Source: Malania oleifera
Lineage: Eukaryota > Streptophyta > Magnoliopsida > Santalales > Ximeniaceae
Assembly (NCBI RefSeq): GCF_029873635.1
Contig: NC_080419.1
Coordinates: 80,212,931 to 80,276,930 of the forward strand
DNA: 64,000 nucleotides
Direction of reading: 5' to 3'
Position 1 is the stretch's first letter; every line of letters starts with the position of its first letter. Made by a program: the position numbers and the translations under genes. Positions 1 through 11,380 of the stretch are shown here, piece after piece. Under the pieces are notes generated by a model. That model did not search any database. It saw only the letters and a program-made list of their open reading frames with translations, and was not told where the DNA came from.

Positions 1-1440
1 AATTATTTTCCATGCAAATTATATCATTATTTATCAACAATTTCATTTTCAGGAAGCATGTATAATATATATGAGGAGATTAATAAAAATGCATATTTGG
101 GAAAATACTACTATAATGTTGAAATGTAAATATATATTGGTATGACATGTCAGAAATTATGATTTTAGAATAGAATGTATGGTTTATTCAGCATTGTGTG
201 GCATGAATATTATTATTTTACATGAAAAGTATTATGTTATGGCAATTTTACAAATAAAGCATGTTTTTTTAGAGATTATGAAATAATGCAGTACATAATG
301 GTTTTAAAATACATGATAAATGAATTATTTATTCAGAGCGATATGTATGAAATATTCGGCACAAGGCCGTGACTGATAACCGGTGCAAGACCGTGTATTA
401 TGTTTGATTTCGGCGCAAGGCCATATTTATGAATGTTCGGCGCAAGACCGCATATATGAAAGAAATCGGCGCAAACCCGTATGTATGTATGTATGTTATT
501 ACAGAAAATGCTATCAATCTATATATGTTAGACAAGTATATTATCATGTATTATATGTTATCAAAACCCGAATGATAATTCAGTTCAGTTATAGGAGCAC
601 GGTACCGTAGCTATACAGATCAGATATTATGTTCAGACTTGTGCTAACTGCCCCTACAAGTAGAGGAGGTGGGAGATAAATAGTCGAGGTGACTTTCAGT
701 GTAGAGTTGTAGACATCCACCTGGCAGTCCGGACCAGGGTGTGGCGGGCCCATTATACTTATAGATATTTTTGACTGGACAGTGGTCGGCCAGCCATTGT
801 CGAGTCCCGCCTTCGAGTTGCACAACCCATCATGGGGGGTAATACATGACATCAACTAATTATACATCCTGGGTAAATTTTCAGTATTATTAGCTATACC
901 AGACAGTTCATGAAAAGTACGATTTATTAAAAATATGAAAGTATATGTCATGCAGTTATGATATGATTAATGTTTTCTAGTATGCAAAATGTACTGTATA
1001 TCTATATTAGCATTAAATATTCATGTTGCCACTCAACTGTATTTAGTTTATTTTTCCTTACTCAGAAGTGTTTCACCCCTCAAACTTAATTAATTTTCAG
1101 AAATCCCCAAAAGACCGGCGAATCGAGGCCGCCGTTGAGATAGTGTGATATTACCCCGCTAGGAGGGTAAGTTTTGATCTATGAATGGGAGATGTATGTT
1201 GTAGGTTCTTAGATATGTATATATCTTTGTATTTTGGAGATTGTGTATAAACACCATATTTTGGATTATAGTTGACTCTGGTATTATATATTTTGTGGTT
1301 ATGAGATTGTGATTTACACCTACTGCTGCCAAGGTTTCCATTTATGTATGATAGATATGTCCCCGTTACCCACGGGGTCGGGTTGACTATGTTATCAGAT
1401 ATGTTTTATTACATGATTAGATAAGCAGGTCGCTATACTA
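1..1440 (+). mobile_element. Ty3/gypsy LTR fragment, cut by window edge
   Basis: This non-coding stretch resembles the downstream part of the LTR at 15216-16827. Near 1057-1082 it has a ttccttactcagaagtgtttcacccct-like block, matching ttccttactgagaggtgtctcacccct near 16412. Near 1363-1383 it has a cccacggggtcggg block that parallels cccacggggttaga near 16712. The left end lies outside the window. The right end is set only approximately, where the sequence changes to a minus-oriented LTR. No open frame here is credible. It is probably the 5' LTR of the gypsy element whose gag and protease remnants lie at 3340-4269 and 8947-9220. Confidence 0.55.
360..485. repeat. short tandem array of cggcgcaagaccg units
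   Basis: Five imperfect units with the core cgg-c/g-gcaag-a/g-ccg occur about every 25-30 bp (cggcacaaggccg, cggtgcaagaccg, cggcgcaaggcca, cggcgcaagaccg, cggcgcaaacccg). Each core can pair cgg with ccg in a short hairpin. The array lies inside the gypsy LTR, so LTR-internal repetition is the simplest reading. Confidence 0.7.
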
Positions 1441-1744
1441 AGGATAGAGAAATCATCCGCACATACAAGTAGGTTCCCTCTGCCCTAATACGTTATGCAG
1501 CTACTGTCACATCTGAAGTTACTAGCGCATTCGCCTTTCTCAGCAAGCCCTCAGGCAAAGAGTTTGCCGAACATAAATACTTCTAATATCATAATACATT
1601 ATTCTTTCTATCATTATTCAACCATTCACATATGTTTTGGCTCATGGCTTAAACAATGCATTTGCATTTCACTTTAAGTGACTCTTTCCCATTTACATCG
1701 TTCCCATTTCATTCCATTTTCATTTCATTTCATTCGTACTACAG

Positions 1745-1878
1745 CCGCTTTTTAGCCGTCATCAATTACTCCACATAGAAATGCGCTAGAATCTACTAAC
1801 ACAACTCCTTTTAGTTGTCATCATTAGTTAGTCCACATAGAAATGCGCTAGAATGTGCTAACACGACTTTCAGCTGTC
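1745..1878. repeat. 62-bp tandem duplication
   Basis: The block ccacatagaaatgcgctaga occurs at 1771 and 1833, and both copies are flanked by similar gtcatca and ctaacac text. This gives two copies with a period of 62 bp. It lies inside the minus-oriented LTR. Confidence 0.75.
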
Positions 1879-2779
1879 ATACACTTACATGGTTGCATTT
1901 AATATACACAAGCAGCATGATTCATATCATATTTTATTCTTAATGATTTACTTACTTAACCTGCATCTCATACATATAAAGTATATTTACACCAAATTTA
2001 CCTTTACTCATGTCACACAATTTAATAATAAAATTCATACATATTCCTTAAAAAATAAGTCAACCCACATTTAGCATTTAATTACTAAAAATATAATTTC
2101 CATTTCTTACATAATTTCCCAAAAAATTTCTTTCACTTTCATCAGTTCATTACCACATATACATAGTTAAATAAATGATCCTAAGCTCAGAAAACATAGT
2201 TTACATGGTTGACATTTTAATAATCCACACCAAAACATATACATAAATATAATATAATTTATTACCTTTAATTTCATAAAATCTGATTTAATATACAATT
2301 TCCCCTTACTTGAATCATCGAACTACACCGACAGGAATCCCACACAGATACCTGCGGCGCTCACCCAGATCCTGGTTCAAAAACCCTGGTTCCATTAAAT
2401 TAACCCTAAATGAAATGCTATTTTAATATTTCCTAGGATCATAAATTTCAAATAAATAGTTATACCCTCAAATATAACAAATTTACCTAATTTCCCAAAT
2501 CACACTCTTGTTTTAGAGTGGAGCCTAAAAAACTCAAATTGAAAATTTACTCACGTCAAAAAATGACAATCGCAACTAGGATCACGTGGTGGTGCCCGAT
2601 CATCGATTTAGCAGCAGATTTAAAGAAAAATTGAGAAATTAGGGAAATTTTGCCTTACCCTAGGAATGGTGCATATGCCACTCCCACGACAAATTCACTC
2701 TAATAAAAATATCGGTGGCGTAGTTATGAATCCAACAACACCTTTTGTTTCCCAATTTGCAGCAAATCCGTCGAGAAAT

Positions 2780-2812
<33 letters not shown>

Positions 2813-2825
2813 GAGAGAGAGACGG
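2780..2825. repeat. (GA)n microsatellite
   Basis: A nearly pure GA run with one interruption. It makes the low-complexity Leu/Ser frame on the minus strand here meaningless as a gene. Confidence 0.9.
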
Positions 2826-2929
2826 AGAGGGACGGAGAAGCAGGAGAATTCAAGCCAGGGGCGGCCTCCTTTGTTTTGAAATCCGAAAATTCAATATGGA
2901 TGCTTCTAAGCATCCAGATTCATATACTG

Positions 2930-3250
2930 ATATATAATATAATATAATATAATTTATTATAATATTATAATATTTTACCTTTTTTTATAAACATATATAT
3001 ATATATATATATATGTTTATATATTCCTTCATCCTTACATACACATATATATATATAAACATATAAATATCATATACTTAATTTAATTAATTCAATTAAA
3101 TAACGTTTAATTAATTTATTAATTCAATTAAATAATATTAATTAATTAATTAATTAATTAATTGATTGATTTTATTTTATTTTATTATTTTTTCATACTA
3201 TTCCCTTTACTTGTTTATTTATTATTTTATCTATTATTATTTTTTTCCTA
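2930..3250. repeat. AT-rich low-complexity tract
   Basis: Runs of ataat, (AT)n near 2993-3014 and taattaattaa near 3128-3162 form a stretch of simple sequence with no gene. It is part of the minus-oriented LTR. Confidence 0.8.
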
Positions 3251-3339
3251 ATTATTTCAATCATTTTAATTTTTTGGGTCTTTACAATATAAGTTTTGGA
3301 TTAGATACATAAATTATAAGGACAAGGTTTCTAAGCGAG

Positions 3340-4269
3340 TCGCAGTGATGGAGCTAGACCTTCAGGTGCAGGCGGAGGTGATCCAAACCCCATATTACGT
3401 AGTGTAGTTCAGCAGGTCAGGACTAAGATTGCACAAAACTCCAGAGAATAAGGAGGCTCATCTGTAGTCCATGGGTGCACGATAGAGAAGTTCACCAAGA
3501 TGAATCCTCCAGTATTTTCAAGAGAAATTTATCCTACAGTCACCGAGAACTAGATGCAGGAAATAGAGAAGGTTTTGGCGGTGTTGTAGTGCATTGAAGA
3601 GCAGGGAGTCTTATACGCCACTTATAAACTGATAGGGGAGGCTGAAAGATGGTGGACTGCGGTAAAATTATTGGAAAATCAGAGGGCGATGTCTATAGAA
3701 ATGACTTGGTGCCGTTTTAAGGATTTGTTTTTTAAAAGATACTTCCCAACCACTATTAGGGAAGCCAAAGTGGAGGAGTTCCTAAATCTGAAATAGGGAC
3801 AGCAGTCAATCCAGTAGTACGCGACGAGGTTTATCGAGTTGTCCCACTTCGCCCCGTTTATCATACTCGAGGAAGCAAAGAAGGTAAGATAGTTTGAAAA
3901 GGGTTTGAGGCATGAGACTTACAGACAAGTTATGGTGTTGAAAATACATGACTTTGCTGAGTTAGTTGATAGAGCAGCTTTGGTTGAGGCTAGTGAGCAT
4001 ATGGGTGCATAGGAGCAGGGACAGAAGAAAAGATCCACACCTTCAGGCTTCCAACAGGGCTTTGGTCGGGATCAGTGGAGGAGAGGAAACTATAACAGAG
4101 GTTAGAGGCAAGAGACTGGGGGTCGTGAGGTTCAGGGTGCTTAGACCTACCCTGTATGTCAGATGTGTTGAAAAAAAGCATTTGGGATAGTACCGAGCAT
4201 GGAGAGGTGTATGTTATCGTTATGGAGGATCGGGGCATCTGACACGAGATTGTCCTACACTAATTGGTA
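3340..4269 (+). pseudogene. decayed Ty3/gypsy gag
   Basis: Conceptual translation with several stops gives a typical retrotransposon capsid region: a FSREIYP-like start near 3515, [18 protein letters not shown] near 3640, then [20 protein letters not shown] and the FEKGLRHETYRQVM helix. It parallels the gag at 10454-11150 (GEASRWWTAVSLLERQRA, MTWSRFKEVFFNRYFPASV). Stops occur at normal Gln positions (for example near 3796, 3814 and 3889). The frame stops abruptly at the hAT insertion and continues at 8947 with the protease part, so the two pieces were one gene before insertion. Confidence 0.8.
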
Positions 4270-4277
4270 CCGCTTCT
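4270..4277. repeat. 8-bp target site duplication, left copy
   Basis: ccgcttct directly precedes the hAT left terminus. The identical 8 bp follows the right terminus at 8939-8946. Confidence 0.9.
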
Positions 4278-7200
4278 TGGACCTGGCAAAATGGATAAAA
4301 ATCCATTAATCCGACTAGCATTCGATCCGTTTTAACCGACTTATCATCAACCGCTTGCTAAATGAGTCGAATATGATTTTTAATTTTCATATCCGCCTCC
4401 TTAGCGGGTGGGGTCGGTTTTATCCGACGGATATCCGCCAAACTGTTTATAATTCCATAACTAATTATTAACCCATAAAAGCTTAAGGCCTCAAGCCTAG
4501 TAGCCAATAAAAGCAGTGCCCACGACCGGGCCCACGCTTACCAGACACGCACGGAGAAGCGGCAGAACTGCAAAAGCCCACACGCCAGCCACACGGCCAC
4601 AACTACAAGCAGCCCCTGCCCCCCTCGCCCCTCTCAAGTCTCAAATCCTCACCTGATTAGGGTTTCATTTTCATCCTTTCCATTTCCAGGTACGCAGGAC
4701 GCAGCCACATCCAAGTGATCGGTGATCCCACGACGTCGAGTCGACGGTGACTCCCATTGCCGTCGCTGACTGCCACCCACAGCTGAGCCACAGCCATGAC
4801 TCACGAGCGGTGTAGACCAGGTCTAGAGCCACCATTCCCTTGCGCTCGCTGCCTCACCGACGCCCAGTCACCTTCGTCTCTTGCCAGCCACTCGGCCTCG
4901 GCCCTGCCCCTCGCCCAGGCCCCAGTCTTCCTTTGCAGTTTGCACTTGCAGGCCTCGCCCAGTCGTCCCCTTTGCGGCTTGCAGGTTCTTAGCATTTTTT
5001 ATTAAAAGTTATAGTACTAATTACTAAAGATTAATATCTTTCTTGATATGATCCAATAAAAAAAAATTTTAAATTCTTTGATGCACTCACTAATAAATGC
5101 ACAAATATGTATGAATTGCATTTATATGTCATATAGGCAATTCCGCAATTATCAATTAGTGACCTTTAGAATGAAAAATATACTTATTTGAATTTTAGCA
5201 GGTAAGGGTGAAATAAACAACAAGTGCCTTATAAGAGTTTTTGAGATCAAGTTAATGAGTTAAAAATTATATTTTCTTTTCTTTCTTAAAAACAAATCCA
5301 AGTTAAAATGTGTTAATAATAAACCCCAAGGGTTGAATAAGTGAATATAATTTTAGATATCAATAGTTTTTGGGAGCATATATTTCTAGGCTTGAATTTG
5401 AATTTGTGTTGATTTGTAAGAAATTTAATACAATTTTGCATTATATTTTGTCTAAGTTTACACAAATTCAAATCTAAGACCCGAAACTCATAGTCTCAAA
5501 CATAAGATAAATTCTTGGGAATTTAATTGGCACATTTTTTTTAAAGATTTATTAAAGCCTAATCTTTTCTTTTTTAAAAAAAAAAATTGATTGTTGGATA
5601 GTTGACATATATCTACGAAGATTTGAGTTTGTTAGAAACTTAATTTATATATTTATGAAAGGGCAAGCTTACCAACTTTGATTAATTGACATCTAAAGAT
5701 AATTTTGTCCAAAAATTTTTGTACCATGTGCATGGTTAATTTCATTAAAAGTTTAGCATTATTTCTTAACTGAAAAGTTTTAGTGTCAACTAAAACATTT
5801 AATTCCCATTTCATAATTTTTTGCAGTGCATTACAAGGATTTGGGAAAAAAATGTCTCAGTCAATAGCGAATTCAATTGATCAAAATGATGAAATGAGTG
5901 AAGAAGAAGTTCAGTTGCCAGATTCATCAAACACAGAACCTACAAAAGAAATAACTCCACAGGTAAAAAGAGTTAGGAAAAAAACATCTAGTATTTGGAC
6001 AGATTTTGAGTTGACTGAAAGTGGAGATAAACAATATGCTCAATGTAAGTATTGTCCTAAGAAATATTTCTACCATAGTAAGAACTCTGGGACATCAAAC
6101 TTACATTGTCATACAAAAAAATGCATGGGAAAGAAAAATAATGATCTGAAACAAATGCTAATGAGTCAAGGTGATGGAAAGTTGTCTCTGCATACACGAA
6201 AACTTGATCAAGTTGTACAACGTAGGAAGTTGGCAATGGCAATTGTGAGACACAATTTGCCATTTTCTTTTGTTGAGTATGAAGGAATTCATGAATGGGC
6301 TTTAGAATTAAGTCCAGAGACAAAATTTTTGACACGAAATACTACAAAAACTGATGTTATGAGGGTTTTTTTCAAGGAAAAAGAGTACATTCGTGAACTT
6401 TTATTGAATAATTCTAATAGAATTTCTCTTACTTCAGACTTATGGACTTCGTTAAATACTGATGGCTATTTATGTTTAACTGCACATTTTGTGGATAAAA
6501 ATTGGAAGCTTCAGAAGAAAGTATTGAGTTTTTCAAGCATGCCTCCTCCACACACTGGTCTAGCACTTAGTAACAAAAGTCATGGACTTATTGGTGAATT
6601 GGGGTATAGACAAGAAGCTATTTTCCATAACATTGGACAATGCTACACCCAATGATTGTTTTGTAGAGTATTTGAAGCCTAATCTGAACTTGTAAAATGC
6701 TTTGGTAAGGGAAGGAAAATTTTTTCATGTTCGCTGTTGCACTCACATATTGAATCTCATTGTCCAAGATGGCCTAAAATTATCTCATTTCGCTGTGGAC
6801 AAAATATGAGATTATGTCAAATATGTGAAGCATTCACAACATCGAAAGTTTAGATTTCATGAATGTTGTGAAAAGGTGAGAGTGCCACATGTGAGAGGAT
6901 TTCGCCAAGATTGTCCTACTAGGTGGAATTCTACTTATATGATGCTTGAAAGTGCTTTATACTATAGAGATGCTATTTGCCAATTCAGGTTTAGTGAGGA
7001 GAATTTCAAGTTTTGCCCAAACGATGATGAATGGAAGGAAATTGAGAAAATTGCTAGTTTCTTGAAGGTTTTTTATGACTTGACAAATCTTTTTTCTGGG
7101 ACATCTTATCCAACTACAAATTTATACTTTCAAGGAGTATGGAAGGCACAAGTAACTTTACTTAATGCGGCATTGGGTGATGATGTCTTTTTAAAGGAAT

Positions 7201-8938
7201 GTGGCTACTCAAATGCAAGGGAAATTTGACAAATACTGGTCAGATTATAGTAAAATTTTGGCAATGACTGTTATTTTGGATCCTCGTTTCAAGATACAAT
7301 TTGTATCTTTTTGTTTAAAAGAAGTGCAACCAATGTCTTGAAAAGATCGAGTAAACGACATCTAGCGTGAGATGCATTCACTTTTTGATGAGTATGTGAA
7401 GCACCACTCCCCTTCAACTTCTAAGAAAATGCCTTCCTTTGAAGCAACTATTAGTCATGATCGTGGTCATATGACACCTATTGCAACATCAGTTGATATG
7501 ACACTAAAAGTAAGATTTTTTTTTAAGTACAAATTTTATTTTACTTTTATTATACATCTATAGAATTTTTATATTTCTATTGTTATATACTTGTTTTTAG
7601 GGTTTTAAAGCTTTTTCTAAAGAAGATGAAGAAGCTCCAATGTCAGAACTAGAAATGTTTTTTAGAGAGAGGATGGTAGATTGTGATAAAGAATTGGATA
7701 TTTTGGACTTTTGGAAGAGTCATGAATATAGGTATCCAATTCTTTCTCAAATGGCAAGAGATATCTTATCAATTCCAATATCAACTGTTGCATCGGAATC
7801 AGCATTTAGTATTGGAGGAAAAGTGATAAATATGTCACGTAGTTCTCTTACGCCTGATAATGCTGAAACTATCATTTTAACTCGTGATTGGCTATATAGT
7901 TGAGGAGGTAAGCTTATTTAATTATATTATAATTACTATGTATTATGCAATATTTATTTATTTATTTATTTATATTTTGAATTTTGAATGCAGTTGAAGA
8001 TTTTGTAGATAAGGAAGAACTTGCTGAAGATATTGCTCAAGCTGAAAGAGCAGGTCGTACCTCATCTAGTGTATCATCTTGCTCTGTTTGACTTTATTTG
8101 AATATTACTACACTAGCACAGGCTGTACAGCTAGTGCTTCTATTTATCTTTGAAAATTATGTAGTCAATAAATTATTGTTTGTTTGTTGTTTTAACTTGT
8201 AGTGTTGAATAAATTATTTGTAAATTTTTTTCCCAGTTTAATAACTTGTAACTTTTGAGATGCTAATTAATAAGTTCAATTTATGTTATTTGATTCATAA
8301 CTTAAATTATATTTTGAATTCTTTCATGATAGGCACACGAGGAGAAGAAGATGAAAGCTTTGATGTCACAAATGCAAGCATTCCAATTAATTCAAGGCAT
8401 TCAAATGATTTTGAAGTTATTTGAAGGATGGATTGAGATTTTTTTTTTTTTTTGTTGATTGTTTTATTTTGGAAGATTCACACGATTTGACAATAGTTGT
8501 ATTTAAAGAAACTCACATGTTGTAAGAACAATTATAATGTTTAGATTTTAGACTCACACGAGTCACACAATTTGAGTTTTTATTTTGAGTTGGATTGAGA
8601 TTAATTTATTATGTTTTATTGCTTACAGTTTTACTTGCATGAATTAGGAGTTGTTAATTAGTATAAATGATTGAATGATTGATATAGTTACTAAAAAAGT
8701 TAATACACAAACTAATTGCAAGTTATCATATACAATTTAAATTATTATGACAAAAATAAATTATTAATAAAATTATATTTGAGAATGGAGGATTATCCGC
8801 CCATCCGCCATGAATTATCCGACCCGAAACCGCCTAATCCGCCACTTAAACGAGTCGAATATGGATTATGATTTTTTCACCCGATAATCCGCCTTATCCG
8901 TCACGGATAAACCGACCCGATCCGCTTTGCCAGGTCTA
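4278..8938 (+). mobile_element. hAT DNA transposon, 4.66 kb
   Basis: The ends are imperfect inverted repeats: tggacctggcaaaatggat at the left and, read inward from the right, tagacctggcaaagcggat. They are flanked by perfect 8-bp duplications (ccgcttct), the hallmark of hAT insertion. Subterminal regions on both sides carry many tatccgcc/ccgacc words in opposite orientation, likely transposase binding sites. A BED-finger hAT transposase is encoded inside but carries frameshifts. The element sits within the gypsy gag-protease reading frame, so it is younger than that element. A shortened relative lies at 20626-22620. Confidence 0.9.
5852..8090 (+). pseudogene. hAT transposase (BED zinc finger, dimerisation domain), frameshifted
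   Basis: The protein would bind the element ends and catalyse cut-and-paste transposition. From the ATG at 5852 there is an acidic N-terminus, then a BED-type finger at about 5996-6115 (SIWTDFEL, CKYC, HCHTKKC). The RNase-H-like core follows with SLTSDLWTS (first Asp), then LDNATPND (second Asp), reached only after a frame change near 6596. Later come QDCPTRWNSTYMML and a second frame change near 7215. A likely GT-AG intron spans 7510-7600. The C-terminal dimerisation domain is at 7640-7903 (FWKSHEYRYPILSQMARDIL, ASESAFSIGG). Stops near 6692 and 6808 add damage. A further exon may exist near 7994-8090. An upstream in-frame ATG at 5783 precedes an acceptor-like tttttgcag, so 5852 is the better start. 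This copy cannot make full-length transposase. Confidence 0.88.
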
Positions 8939-8946
8939 CCGCTTCT
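8939..8946. repeat. 8-bp target site duplication, right copy
   Basis: ccgcttct, identical to 4270-4277, follows the right inverted repeat of the hAT element. Confidence 0.9.
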
Positions 8947-9220
8947 ACTCCCACGCAGTTCAGGGGAGGTTACCAGGCATCTCGTGGAGGTCAGTAGAGG
9001 AATGTAGCCCCAAAAAGGGTTTATGCTCTAACGCTAGGAGACGCTGAGACTGCCGTAGATGTCGTGATAGGTACCCTTACTATTTTATCATACCATGCAA
9101 TTGTTTTATTTGATTTGGGTGTCACTCATTCTTTTGTATCTGCGAATTTCATTAAATTGTCTATAGGCAAGATCCCGTCATTAGATGTAGAAATGTCAAT
9201 AGCTTCGCCAGCTGACTTAG
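8947..9220 (+). pseudogene. decayed gypsy aspartic protease region
   Basis: This continues the gag remnant at 3340-4269 on the far side of the hAT insertion. The translation RVYALTLGDAETAVDVVIGT followed by VLFDLGVTHSFVS parallels the protease of the element at 11371 (VLFDSGAIHSFVS). The catalytic DSG triad has become DLG, so it would be inactive even without the insertions. The similarity ends near 9220 where an LTR fragment begins. I do not find the pol remainder of this element elsewhere in the window. Confidence 0.75.
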
Positions 9221-9336
9221 TGGTACTCACACGGTTTTATGAGTCCTACACAGTTTCGGGACTCATGTGGACCTCACACGGCTTTGGGACTCATGTGGGC
9301 CTCACACGGTCTTGTGGGCCCTGCATAGGATACCTA

Positions 9337-9382
<46 letters not shown>
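9337..9382. repeat. (ATT)n microsatellite
   Basis: About 14 consecutive tat/att units. The poly-Tyr and poly-Leu frames across it are artefacts. Confidence 0.9.
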
Positions 9383-9640
9383 TTATCATATATTTTTACA
9401 AATTATGCTAGTCAAAACATTATTTTATATATATGTACTTATTTACGTGTACAAACAGTATTTACCCTGTTTATCCTATGAAATTCCATTTTGACCAGGT
9501 CAACCTTCAGGGAGCGACTGAATCGCAATAGTCTATGAGCACTCACTAAGACAAGATCTTTCTTAGGCATCAAATATGAAATCAAGGATCCTAACAGAGA
9601 AACACATTCGTATTGATATTAACTTAATGATCATTTTTAC

Positions 9641-9642
<2 letters not shown>

Positions 9643-9706
<64 letters not shown>
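9643..9706. repeat. (TTA)n microsatellite
   Basis: About 21 consecutive tta/att units in the LTR fragment. Confidence 0.9.
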
Positions 9707-9829
9707 GCTTTAATTGTATATACATTTTTGGGGTCATTACATTGTTAATCATTCTACCTTAACTTGTAGTCTTATAAGCATCTCCAACGTAGGTATTTTG
9801 TATTATTGTTCATCTTTTGTGGGTTTTAA

Positions 9830-10129
9830 TGTAAAAATCCAAAATGTGAAAAAAATGGGTTTAAATATTAAGAGGGGCAAAATTGGAAATTTTTGGGTCA
9901 AGGGCTATAAAAGGAAATTTCTATTACTTCTTCATTAAGTAAACTTAATCCTATCTCTCTCTCTCTCTCTAAACTCTCTCTACTCTCTCATTCTCTCTAG
10001 AATTCTTCGCCGATCATTGACGGAATCGAAAAACGGAAGCTACCACGAGGATCGTGGAAGGATTCTCTACAACTTCTACGGATCGAAATTTTCACCCCCG
10101 GGTCCCATTTCCGGGTTCGGGGCGTGATA
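9830..10129 (+). mobile_element. gypsy 5' LTR, internally deleted
   Basis: It begins tgtaaaaatccaaaatgtg like the 3' LTR at 15216. It follows that LTR through the TATA box (tataaaag, 9906-9913), the CT tract and the cttctacgg block near 10072. It then jumps to the LTR tail ttttcacccccgggtccc and ends gcgtgata. The 3' LTR has about 1.3 kb between these points, so this LTR is only 300 bp. The terminal ca has become ta. Confidence 0.85.
9906..9913 (+). promoter_or_regulatory. LTR TATA box
   Basis: tataaaag in the 5' LTR is followed about 45 bp on by a CT-rich tract. The same arrangement recurs in the 3' LTR at 15292. Confidence 0.6.
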
Positions 10130-10131
10130 GC

Positions 10132-10144
10132 TTGGTATCAGAGC
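10132..10144 (+). other. gypsy primer binding site (initiator Met tRNA)
   Basis: ttggtatcagagc starts two bases after the LTR end. It is complementary to the 3' end of plant initiator methionine tRNA, the normal primer for these elements. Confidence 0.85.
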
Positions 10145-10453
10145 TAACCAGGTTACTAGATCTTGTAAACTTGGTTAGGCTTAGTTATGAGTACATACCA
10201 GAGTATAGGAGGTGGATATGGGTAGAGTTGGTTGAGGGTTGTTCGGTTGCTAGACTGGGAATTGTCGATGGTATTCCGTGTTTTTCTTGGGATGACGATT
10301 CCAGTAAAAGCAGAGCAGATCATTGATGACTTTCGTGTCGGTGTGATAGAACATACCTAGACCTGGCAGGAAGTAGTTAACACGATTAATGTAGATCATT
10401 GTGTTAACTGTATGTGTTATAGGGATACTGATAGATTCCTATTGTGTTGCAGA

Positions 10454-11380
10454 ATGGAGCCCAAGGATAATAATCTGGGAAGTGGCTCCGAGGAGACTGC
10501 GAGTGATGAGTCCCCTTTTGTGCGGGAGATCGGGCGGAGTGTGAGAGATGCGAGCGCTCTCCTACTGCTGTAGGGTGCACCATTAAGAGGTTCACACGCA
10601 TGCATCCTCCAACGTTCTCTGGAGGACTTGACCCGACGACAGCAGATGACTGGATGGAGAAGATTGAGAGGATTCTGGGAGTTCTGCGCCACACGGATAG
10701 GCACCAAGTCCTCTATGCTACTTTCCAGCTGTCTGGGGAGGCGAGTCGATGGTGGACTGCGGTGAGTCTACTGGAGAGGCAGAGAGCTAGTCCTAAGAAG
10801 ATGACATGGAGCCGTTTCAAGGAGGTGTTCTTTAACAGATACTTCCCGGCTTCAGTACGTGATGCGAAGGCAGATGAGTTTTCTGCTCTGACGCAGGGGA
10901 GTTTAACGGTGTAGGGGTATGCGGTTCGATACATAGAGCTGTCCCGTTTTGCACCATGTATGATCTCGAGCGAGTATGAGAAGACTCGGAGGTTCGAGAA
11001 GGGTTTGAGGAAGGATATCCGAAGACTGGTGGGTATGCTTCAGATCCGTGAGTTCTCGGTATTGTTGGATAAGGCCACGGTGATTGAGACTGGTATTCGA
11101 GAGGATGAGGCGGATCAGGAATTGAGGAAGAGGACAGTACCTTTTGGTTCTTAGACAGGATCTTGTCAGGGATCGTGGAAGAAGAAGAGCAATGGCTCGG
11201 GTTATCGTCAGAATACCGAGCGCCAGGTTTCTCAGGGGAGCCAAACTAATGGTCGTTGTACCAAATGCAACAGGCGGCACGAGGGTAAGTGTCGGCCATT
11301 TGAGGGTAGTTGCTACAACTGTGGCCAGCCAGGCCACAGGTCTCGTGATTGTCGAGCACCGAGGCGAAACGTGCCTGTAG
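10454..11380 (+). pseudogene. gypsy gag with CCHC zinc knuckle, interrupted
   Basis: Capsid and nucleocapsid of the 9830-16827 element. The start at 10454 follows the primer site by about 310 bp. The capsid part has MHPPTFSGGLDP, GEASRWWTAVSLLERQRA and FKEVFFNRYFPASV, followed by FEKGLRKDIRRLV. The zinc knuckle CYNCGQPGHRSRDC lies near 11310-11355, preceded by a Cys-rich CTKCNRRHEGKC segment. In-frame stops at about 10570, 10912 and 11152 break it. Two of these are TAG where a Gln is usual. Confidence 0.85.

Larger units (their letters stand above)
1440..3286 (-). mobile_element. minus-oriented gypsy-type LTR (insertion)
   Basis: Read on the minus strand, the right end begins tgtaaagacccaaaaaatt. 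That resembles the tgtaaaaacccaaaatgtg start of the gypsy LTR at 15216. The stretch is non-coding, AT-rich and separates the first LTR from the gag remnant at 3340. The left boundary is uncertain, because I could not find a matching target duplication or a clear terminal tg. It may be a solo LTR. Confidence 0.5.
9221..9741 (-). mobile_element. minus-oriented LTR fragment, same family as 60717
   Basis: Read on the minus strand it begins tgtaatgaccccaaaaatg, matching tgacgaccccaaaaatata at 60717. Further in, about 100 bp (9490-9600) are the reverse complement of 60845-60960, including the cttgattctatgtttgatgc and aagaaagatcttgtct segments. The copy is much shorter than the one at 60717, so most of its interior has been lost. 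The left boundary is approximate. Confidence 0.65.

Noticed and set aside
360..485. Possible CRISPR-like array of short repeats
   Set aside because: The units are short and diverged, the spacing is irregular, and the setting is a plant LTR with no cas-like gene.
4796..5005. Pro/Ser-rich frames on both strands
   Set aside because: They lie in the GC-rich 5' region of the hAT element, upstream of its transposase. No domain is seen and the composition explains them.
9064..9494. Frames with poly-Tyr and poly-Leu
   Set aside because: They are produced by the (ATT)n microsatellite. The upstream part belongs to the gypsy protease relic.
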